NCBI RefSeq assembly: GCF_026000115.1
Contig: NZ_AP026867.1
Location: forward strand, 2,201,501 to 2,265,500
Length of the DNA: 64,000 nt
Source: Aureispira anguillae
Lineage (GTDB): Bacteria > Bacteroidota > Bacteroidia > Chitinophagales > Saprospiraceae
Direction of reading: 5' to 3'
This document shows, one piece after another, positions 57,680 to 64,000 of the stretch. Within the stretch, counting starts at the first letter, position 1, and every line of letters starts with the position of its first letter. Below the pieces are notes generated by a model. The model did no database searches and was not told where the DNA came from. It was given only the letters and a program-made list of their open reading frames with translations. Position numbers and translations under genes: made by a program.

Positions 57680-58438
57680 CTAGTCACTACTGCTCGCAAC
57701 AATTGCCAACAAACGCAAGATTTCAAGATAAATCCAAACTAGTGTAATTAAAAGACCTAGGCTACAAACCCATTCCATATATTTAGGAGCACCTGCTTGA
57801 GCGCCCTTTTCTATATTGTCAAAATCAAGGATTAGATTTAAAGAAGCAATACCAATGATAAATACACTGATACCAATTCCAATCATTCCACCTTCGTGTA
57901 AGTAAGGAATTTGAATACCAAACATATTCAATACCATGCTAAGCAAATAAATCATCATAATTGCTCCTGTAGCAGTGGTAATGATAGAACGGAATTTTTT
58001 AGTGGCTTTGATCAACCCTGTTTTGTAGGCAATCAGCATAGAAGCCAAACATAAAATCGTTAAGAGCAAAGCATTCATAACAATTCCTGCCCCTAATGCC
58101 CCTGCAAATAAATAAGATACAGATCCTACAAAAACACCTTCTACTACTGCATATAGTGGAGCTGTGATAGGTGCCCAAGTTGGTTTCATAAATGAAGCGA
58201 TTGACAAGCCCAATCCGATAAACATACTACCATAAAACAACGGCATAGAAAAAGGCAATACATATCCAACAACAATCGCAGAAACTAATAAGATACCCGT
58301 TAGTATAAATGACTTATTAACGGCACCTTGAACAGTCATTACTCCAGACTCCTTGCTAATGCCAAGTGAGGCACTTTTAGCAAATTGTTTATCGCCAATG
58401 AGCGGATTAGAAGATGACATAAATCGATTATTAGACAT
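57680..58438 (-). CDS. Bax inhibitor-1 / YccA-family membrane protein
   Basis: 252 aa with a hydrophilic N-terminus (about 1-40) and seven membrane helices. The C-terminal NLILDFDNIEKGAQ and PKYMEWVCSLGLLITLVWIYLEILRLL are family signatures, including the acidic residues of the pH-sensitive calcium-leak site known in the YetJ-type member. It resides in the inner membrane. Roles in bacteria include calcium leak and protease (FtsH) modulation; which applies here cannot be told. Confidence 0.9.
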   Translation of the reverse strand: MSNNRFMSSSNPLIGDKQFAKSASLGISKESGVMTVQGAVNKSFILTGILLVSAIVVGYVLPFSMPLFYGSMFIGLGLSIASFMKPTWAPITAPLYAVVEGVFVGSVSYLFAGALGAGIVMNALLLTILCLASMLIAYKTGLIKATKKFRSIITTATGAIMMIYLLSMVLNMFGIQIPYLHEGGMIGIGISVFIIGIASLNLILDFDNIEKGAQAGAPKYMEWVCSLGLLITLVWIYLEILRLLAIVASSSD

Positions 58439-58638
58439 AATTTTGTGTTTTTAATTTTTTAAAGGGTTTCTAAAGTTAGAATAAAATAATAACGCTAATA
58501 TAATAAAAATTACAACAAAAAGGTTTCCTACAATGCCGCTTTTTAACAAAAAAACTTATTTTATAAAATTTGGCTCTCATTGGTAGAGACAAAGTGTTCT
58601 GTTGCACTAGAAAGACCAAGCAAGAGGAATGGAAGGTT

Positions 58639-58668
58639 TTGTATTCCTAAAAAATACGCCTATATTTA
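58639..58668 (+). promoter_or_regulatory. Promoter of the peptide ABC ATPase gene
   Basis: TTG (58639-58641), a 19-bp spacer, then TATATTTA (58661-58668). This fits the Bacteroidota -33/-7 pattern TTG-N19-TAnnTTTG with one mismatch, and lies 45 bp before the start at 58713. The rest of 58439-58638 shows nothing definite. Confidence 0.55.
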
Positions 58669-58712
58669 AGCCATCATAGTCTTCAGTCCAATAAATTCAA
58701 ATTAGTCAGTAT

Positions 58713-60524
58713 ATGGAAGCGAAAGATCGTAAAGTGTTGTTAGAAGTCCGCAATCTAAAAACCTATTTCAAAACAGATAGCGGTATAGCCAAAGCTGTTG
58801 ATGATGTTAGTTTTACTATTTATAGAGGAGAAACAGTTGGCATTGTTGGTGAATCTGGCTCAGGAAAATCGGTTACCTGCCTATCTATTATGCGCCTAAT
58901 TTCTAGCCCTCCTGGCTATATAGAAGGTGGAGAAATACTCTACCATCGTTCTAATGGCGAAGTGATCGACTTGGTTAAAGTAAGCAAGAAAGAAATGCGT
59001 TCTTATCGAGGAAATGAAATTTCCATGATTTTTCAAGAGCCAATGACTTCTTTAAATCCTGTATACACTTGTGGCGATCAGGTGATGGAGACAATTTTAC
59101 TACATCAAGATGGCAACAAATCAGATGCTAAAAAGTTAACGTTAGAGTTATTTGAAAAAGTAAAATTGCCCGATCCTCAACGTGTTTTTGAAGCCTACCC
59201 TCATCAACTCTCTGGTGGGCAAAAGCAACGAGTTATGATTGCAATGGCATTATCTTGCAATCCCAATGTTTTAGTAGCAGACGAACCAACAACGGCACTA
59301 GATGTTACCGTACAAAAGACAATATTGGAATTAATGGACGATCTTCGCAAAGAGATTGATGCCTCTATTATATTTATTACACACGATTTGGGCGTTATTG
59401 CAGAAATAGCAGATCGAGTGATTGTAATGTACAAAGGACATATTGTAGAAGAAGGTAATGTATTGGATATTTTTACAGAACCCAAACACCCTTATACGAA
59501 AAGCTTGTTGGCTTGTCGTCCTCCTTTGAGCTTTAGAATGAGTCAGCTTCCTGTTGTGAATGACTTTATGGATGTAACGGTAGATGAGCATGAAAACAGA
59601 GTCATTACAGCCAAAGATGTTTCTATTGAGGGAGTGGTTAACCAATTTAAGATAACCCCTAACCAAACCAAGGAGCGTTTGGATGAATTAAAACGAAAAA
59701 CGCCCATTCTCGAAATAAAAGGATTAAAAACTTATTTCCCTGCTGCAAAAAATTTCTGGGGTAAAACTACTCAGTGGGTAAAAGCTGTAGATGGAGTTGA
59801 TTTTAAGGTTTATCCAGGGGAAACATTAGGACTTGTTGGCGAATCTGGCTGTGGCAAAACTACCCTAGGTCGGACTATTTTGCGTTTGACAGAAGCTACT
59901 GCTGGGCAAGTATTTTTCGAAGGGAAGGATATCCTTACCATGACTCCCAAAGAGCTTAAAAAGATTCGAAAAGACGTACAAATTATCTTTCAAGACCCTT
60001 ATTCTTCTTTAAATCCTAGAATGACGATCGGAAATGCCATCATGGAACCGATGCGTGTACACGGTCTATTGGCAAACGACGAAGAACGAAAGGCGAAGGT
60101 GATAGAGTTATTAGAAACAGTAAGTTTAGAAGGGCGCCACTTTAGCCGTTATCCGCATGAATTTTCTGGTGGACAACGCCAACGAATCTGCATTGCTCGT
60201 GCCTTAGCTTTGCAACCCCGATTTATTATTTGTGATGAATCTGTTTCTGCCTTAGATGTTTCGGTTCAGGCGCAGGTGCTCAATCTACTCCTTGATTTGC
60301 GGCATAAATTTAACTTTACGTACATTTTTATTTCTCATGACTTATCGGTTGTTAAATTTATGAGCGATCGGATGATTGTAATGAACAATGGAAAAATAGA
60401 AGAAATGGATGCGGCAGACAATATTTACTCCAATCCTAAAAAAAGTTATACTCAAAAACTAATTTCAGCAATTCCAAAAGGAGAAATTGAAGATATAAAA
60501 AAAAGAATGCAGTTAAATGATTAA
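58713..60524 (+). CDS. Fused dipeptide/oligopeptide ABC transporter ATPase (DppD-DppF type)
   Basis: 603 aa holding two complete ABC ATPase domains. First (about 1-320): Walker A GESGSGKSV, signature LSGGQKQRV, Walker B VADEPTTALDV. Second (about 330-603): Walker A GESGCGKTTLGR, signature FSGGQRQRI, Walker B ICDESVSALDV. Each half ends in the peptide-transporter C-terminal extension (HPYTKSLLACRPP; KKSYTQKLISAIP). The fused form is like YejF/GsiA. No permease or binding-protein gene is next to it, so it serves a transporter encoded elsewhere. Confidence 0.93.
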   Translation: MEAKDRKVLLEVRNLKTYFKTDSGIAKAVDDVSFTIYRGETVGIVGESGSGKSVTCLSIMRLISSPPGYIEGGEILYHRSNGEVIDLVKVSKKEMRSYRGNEISMIFQEPMTSLNPVYTCGDQVMETILLHQDGNKSDAKKLTLELFEKVKLPDPQRVFEAYPHQLSGGQKQRVMIAMALSCNPNVLVADEPTTALDVTVQKTILELMDDLRKEIDASIIFITHDLGVIAEIADRVIVMYKGHIVEEGNVLDIFTEPKHPYTKSLLACRPPLSFRMSQLPVVNDFMDVTVDEHENRVITAKDVSIEGVVNQFKITPNQTKERLDELKRKTPILEIKGLKTYFPAAKNFWGKTTQWVKAVDGVDFKVYPGETLGLVGESGCGKTTLGRTILRLTEATAGQVFFEGKDILTMTPKELKKIRKDVQIIFQDPYSSLNPRMTIGNAIMEPMRVHGLLANDEERKAKVIELLETVSLEGRHFSRYPHEFSGGQRQRICIARALALQPRFIICDESVSALDVSVQAQVLNLLLDLRHKFNFTYIFISHDLSVVKFMSDRMIVMNNGKIEEMDAADNIYSNPKKSYTQKLISAIPKGEIEDIKKRMQLND

Positions 60525-60637
60525 ATAGATTACCAAGTTGTAAAACTATTCTTCAAATAGCAGTTTAATCGATAAATTAGACTAATTTCGCTCCCCTAAT
60601 CAAATACTATATTTATCAGAATAGAAAAAGACGATTA

Positions 60638-61882
60638 ATGAATAAGTATTGGCGAAAGCAATCCGAAGAAGAAATGAAATCAAGAATTTTTAAAGCTCTT
60701 GAAAACAACATTAATTATGACAAACACCCCATCCTTGGGGTTCCTGCTTCCTACTTGGACGAAAAGGTTTTTAATCAGGATGCCTCTTTTGTAAAGGATG
60801 CTCCTTTTATTTCAACCTTGATCCAAAATCCTAACCATATTGGTTGCCATACCTTGGGGAAATCAGAATCTTTTTTTCAAGGAACGCAAACGATAGAACA
60901 AGAGTTGATAGAGCTTTGTGCTGTTGACATTCTAAAAGGTGAGCCTAATGCCCAAGATGGTTACGTTGCCTCTGGAGGAACAGAAGCAAATATTCAAGCA
61001 ATATGGATCTATAGAAATTACTTTTGTGGTCAATTTTCTGCAAAACGAGAAGAAATTTGCATTCTGTGTAGTGAGGACAGCCATTATTCAATGGACAAAG
61101 CTGCCAATTTATTGGCGATAGATATTTTTAAAGTAGCGGTTGAGCAGGATACTAGAACCATCAATAAGGCAACCATTAAGGAAGCTATCCTCAACGCTCA
61201 ACAAAATGGAAAAAAACATTTTATTGTCGTTTCCAATATGATGACAACAATGTTTGGCTCTATAGATCCTATCAATCTATATATAGAGGCTTTGGAGGAA
61301 TTAAATTGTCATTTTAAAATTCATATAGATGGTGCTTATGGCGGCTTTTATTATCCTTTTTCAGAGCAGGATAATCAATTGACCTTCCAAAATCCTCATA
61401 TATCTTCCTTTACATTAGACGCCCACAAAATGGCACAAGCTCCTTATGGAACGGGGATATTTTTGATTCGAAAAGGCTATATGGAAAATGCCAACACCCA
61501 AGAAGCAAGCTATGTAGAAGGAGAAGACTATACTCTAATTGGTAGTCGATCAGGAGCAAATGCAGTGGCTGTTTGGATGATTTTAATGAAAAATGGTCCC
61601 TTTGGATGGCAAGAAAAGATTTTTATTCTACAGAAAAGAACCGCATGGATGTGTCAACAATTAGAACAGTTAAATATTGGTTATTATAGACATCCTAAAT
61701 CTAATATTATTACCATTAAGAGTGAGTGCATCGATGAAAAGACAGCTTCTAAATTTGGCTTAGTTCCCGATAATCACTCCGCAGCTCAATGGTTCAAAAT
61801 TGTAATTATGGAACATGTTACTATTGAAAAACTGATGCTTTTAATTGAAGACATCAAAAAGTTAACCCCAGAACTTCAGTAA
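60638..61882 (+). CDS. PLP-dependent amino-acid decarboxylase (group II)
   Basis: 414 aa. The PLP-binding lysine lies in TLDAHKMAQAPYGTG (about 263-277), with HIDGAYGGFYYPF holding the cofactor aspartate and ASGGTEANIQAIW the phosphate region. This is the group II decarboxylase fold (tyrosine/aspartate/glutamate types, MfnA-like). The substrate cannot be read. It stands alone, with converging genes downstream. The start at 60638 (MNKYWRKQSEEEM) is sensible. Products could be an amine or beta-alanine. Confidence 0.85.
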   Translation: MNKYWRKQSEEEMKSRIFKALENNINYDKHPILGVPASYLDEKVFNQDASFVKDAPFISTLIQNPNHIGCHTLGKSESFFQGTQTIEQELIELCAVDILKGEPNAQDGYVASGGTEANIQAIWIYRNYFCGQFSAKREEICILCSEDSHYSMDKAANLLAIDIFKVAVEQDTRTINKATIKEAILNAQQNGKKHFIVVSNMMTTMFGSIDPINLYIEALEELNCHFKIHIDGAYGGFYYPFSEQDNQLTFQNPHISSFTLDAHKMAQAPYGTGIFLIRKGYMENANTQEASYVEGEDYTLIGSRSGANAVAVWMILMKNGPFGWQEKIFILQKRTAWMCQQLEQLNIGYYRHPKSNIITIKSECIDEKTASKFGLVPDNHSAAQWFKIVIMEHVTIEKLMLLIEDIKKLTPELQ

Positions 61883-61892
61883 CGTTTTATTG

Positions 61893-61950
61893 GTTTGATA
61901 ATTTGAAGGCACTGACACTTCCATAGGCCTTCAAATTATCAACCTTTATA
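61893..61950. terminator. Bidirectional terminator
   Basis: TGATAATTTGAAGGC (61896-61910) and GCCTTCAAATTATCA (61927-61941) form a perfect 15-bp stem with a 16-nt loop. It lies between genes converging from 61882 (+) and 61955 (-). Confidence 0.8.
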
Positions 61951-61954
61951 TTTC

Positions 61955-62374
61955 TTAGTTTATATCTCCCTGATTAATGACAAGTCTACACTCACACTTC
62001 CCGTTTTGACCAGGTTTGGTAATGCTGTATTGCCAATTAGAATTTTCCTCGATGGTAAAAGCAACGTTTAAGGAATCAATTCCGTCAATTCTTGTATCAA
62101 TGGTATCAATTGGGCAAATCCATTCTGACACAGACAAAGGGCAAGATTCATAAGACCTCAAAGAGCCCCCTATGTCCGATTCTATGTGTAATTCAAAAAT
62201 AGAATGGCTAGACAATAAAACGCTGTCACGTAACTCTACACAAGAGAGCGTACTATCTCTATTGATCAACCAAATGTCGTGATCGCTGTTATTTTCGATT
62301 ACTTTGGTATAGGTAACAGAAGGATCGCAACTAACCAATAAAAAGAATGCTCCAATCAGATAAAATAATTTCAT
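61955..62374 (-). CDS. Small lipoprotein of unknown function
   Basis: 139 aa from ATG 62374 (MKLFYLIGAFFLLVSCDPS). A lipobox LLVSC puts the lipid cysteine at residue 16. An open extension to 62458 is not used, since it would bury the signal. The mature part has six further cysteines (SCVEL, ESCPL, WICPID, KCECRL), likely disulfide bonded in the periplasm. No family is recognised. It follows the T9SS gene start by about 100 bp on the same strand but is separately promoted or loosely linked. Confidence 0.75.
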   Translation of the reverse strand: MKLFYLIGAFFLLVSCDPSVTYTKVIENNSDHDIWLINRDSTLSCVELRDSVLLSSHSIFELHIESDIGGSLRSYESCPLSVSEWICPIDTIDTRIDGIDSLNVAFTIEENSNWQYSITKPGQNGKCECRLVINQGDIN

Positions 62375-62475
62375 GTTTATCAATTTAAACTTATTTAGAA
62401 ATGAGATAAGTGTCATGATAATACCGTATGAGAAAACAAATACCCTATCTTGGAGCAAAATAATAATGGCATAAG

Positions 62476-63954
62476 TTACTCAATTCTGATTTTTTGAACA
62501 AAACCTTCTCCTTCGTTTGCTACCTGAATAAAATAAATCCCAGTCTCATATTTAGCGGCATCTATTTTTAATTCATTATACTGCTTAGCCGAGAAATTAC
62601 TAGTAAAAGATTCTATTACTGCCCCCATTAAGTTATAAATTCTTACTTGATGGCTTCCTTCTAGATTTACTTTTACAAACAAACTTGAAGTCGAACTAGT
62701 TAAAGAAGTTGGATAGACAGACATGGTCTGTTCTATTCCTTTTATTGTTGCTGCTTTAATTGGACTGTAAGTTGTTGTCCCATCAAAATCAATTTGCTTA
62801 AGCCTAAAATAATGTACTCCATTGGTCAAATTAGACACCTTGTAGTCATAATATTGAGCAAGGTTTGTTGTGCCCGCTCCCTCTATCGTTCCAATCACTT
62901 GGAAGTTGGGAACTCCCGAAGTAGGCAAGGCATGTTCTATTTCAAATAAAGCATTGTTGATTTCTGAAGCGGTTACCCAATTTAATTGAACATTATTGTT
63001 GCGCACTACTTTTGCCTGCCAATGATTGAGTTCAATTGGGAAAACACTTGGATTAAAAGACGAAGATAAAGAGAAACCCATAGCACTTTTTATCCCTGTA
63101 TTGGCAGATGATTTAGCAATATCTTGCCTTCCTACAATAAAAGAAGACATTGGTGGAAAATAGACATTGTAGCTAGCTTCATCGACTTGTAGTTGGTTAT
63201 TATTGTTATTATCACAGGTATTTTGTGCTTCCATTGCATGTATATAAGTTCTCCCCCCATTTATATCGTATGGGTAGGTCATATTTGATTTGGCAGTAGT
63301 TAACGAACTTTGATTAATATCTTCTGCTCCAATGACAAAATCAGAATGGTTCTGCCCTAGAATCACGGTATCTATCTGATCACAGTTATCAACCACCTCA
63401 CAAGGTACGGGGTTAGTAGATAACAAATCTTCAATATAATAGACCTCTGCGGCATGTAACCTACCTACTCCCGTTATATTTGAATTAGGCGCAGAAAAAC
63501 CAATGGATGCTTTTCTTGGGATTCCACCCGATCCTGGACTGTAGTCTAAATTTGTTCGAGTCCCGTATTTAAAAATATTAAATTGTAATCGAATAAATTG
63601 ATTTAAAGGAGTCGAATTAAAATGTGTTTGCAGATCCATTGTACTATCGGAATCGTAAATGGTGAGTTGCTGATTTCCAGTTCCACTAATAGAACTGCTT
63701 TCTACCAAGACTTCAAAATCTACTGTATCAGAAACCCCAGCACTTGTGGTCGTAATTAAATACCCCCACAAAAAGGGATCTGTTCCCTCAGTATAATTAA
63801 CATTATTGATGCTCGTTTCCTGAAAAGAATAAGTTATTCCGCCAGTAGATGAAGAACTATGGAGCGAACCTTCTACCACCCACTTTAAAGAGCCTTGTGC
63901 ATTAAGTTGATAGATGGATAGGAATAGTAGGACAAGTGTATAAATTTTAGGCAT
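62476..63954 (-). CDS. Secreted protein with T9SS type A sorting domain
   Basis: 492 aa with a signal peptide (MPKIYTLVLLFLSIYQLNA). The N-terminal 300 residues are beta-rich and asparagine/serine-rich, with no family I can name. A fibronectin-like segment (about 305-410: WQAKVVRNNNVQLNWVTASE, YYDYKVSNLTNGVHYFRLKQ) precedes the sorting domain (about 412-492: SVYPTSLTSS to QKIRIE), in which the usual YPNP has become YPTS. The variant may still be recognised, as the rest of the module is intact. Confidence 0.85.
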   Translation of the reverse strand: MPKIYTLVLLFLSIYQLNAQGSLKWVVEGSLHSSSSTGGITYSFQETSINNVNYTEGTDPFLWGYLITTTSAGVSDTVDFEVLVESSSISGTGNQQLTIYDSDSTMDLQTHFNSTPLNQFIRLQFNIFKYGTRTNLDYSPGSGGIPRKASIGFSAPNSNITGVGRLHAAEVYYIEDLLSTNPVPCEVVDNCDQIDTVILGQNHSDFVIGAEDINQSSLTTAKSNMTYPYDINGGRTYIHAMEAQNTCDNNNNNQLQVDEASYNVYFPPMSSFIVGRQDIAKSSANTGIKSAMGFSLSSSFNPSVFPIELNHWQAKVVRNNNVQLNWVTASEINNALFEIEHALPTSGVPNFQVIGTIEGAGTTNLAQYYDYKVSNLTNGVHYFRLKQIDFDGTTTYSPIKAATIKGIEQTMSVYPTSLTSSTSSLFVKVNLEGSHQVRIYNLMGAVIESFTSNFSAKQYNELKIDAAKYETGIYFIQVANEGEGFVQKIRIE

Positions 63955-64000
63955 ACTTTTGTGTTTTAAAAAAAACTTAATAAATATTTTATTTCAAAAT

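Noticed and set aside
1-64000. tRNA, rRNA, CRISPR arrays or complete insertion sequences
   Set aside because: None recognised by eye on either strand; a tRNA or Rfam scan would settle this.

Overview
The window is AT-rich bacterial DNA from the phylum Bacteroidota. The evidence is seven proteins with type IX secretion (T9SS) sorting domains (six type A ending in a YPNP-type module, one type B / CHU_C-like), SprB-type repeats, an OmpA/TPR/PD40 envelope protein, weak ribosome binding sites, and TAnnTTTG-like -7 promoter boxes (for example upstream of gyrA). The density of giant secreted adhesins suggests a gliding, marine, Saprospira/Aureispira-like organism; that placement is inference.

Layout. 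1-3.5 kb: a partial OmpA-family protein and a two-gene membrane pair. 3.6-5.0 kb: a 198-bp inverted-repeat element, a uridine-kinase-like gene broken by a small hairpin element, and a YjbR-like protein. 5.1-8.8 kb: a leucine-rich-repeat (LRR) cargo protein, then a MoxR AAA+ ATPase with a secreted pyruvate/phosphate-dikinase-like protein. 9-36 kb: a surface-protein island with two giant paralogous T9SS proteins (2473 and about 2871 aa), an unrecognised 786-aa protein between them, a three-module LRR protein, a HEPN-like protein, an APH-RapZ fusion and a SprB-repeat protein that carries dockerin-like and cohesin-like segments. 36-43 kb: a regulator-sized unknown and the thrABC threonine operon. 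43-50 kb: TPR proteins, small membrane proteins, a frameshifted small gene and gyrA. 50-58 kb: an outer-membrane barrel plus ChaN-like pair, a VWA protein that probably partners the MoxR ATPase, a MORN-like repeat protein, a type B T9SS protein, an S4-domain protein and a Bax-inhibitor-1 family protein. 58-64 kb: a fused peptide ABC transporter ATPase, a PLP decarboxylase, a lipoprotein and another T9SS cargo protein.

How it fits together. Most of the window builds the cell surface, with cargo for the T9SS but no core T9SS machinery. The clearest regulatory system is at 37925-38110: a 34-codon leader peptide with 11 threonine codons, a stop codon inside a perfect 16-bp palindrome, then a hairpin and a run of ten T, all directly before thrABC. 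This looks like threonine attenuation. It also shows that the aspartokinase starts at 38133 and not at an upstream GTG that lies inside the hairpin. Decay and mobile-element traces lie at 3.6-4.7 kb, 19.0-19.3 kb and 44.3-44.9 kb.
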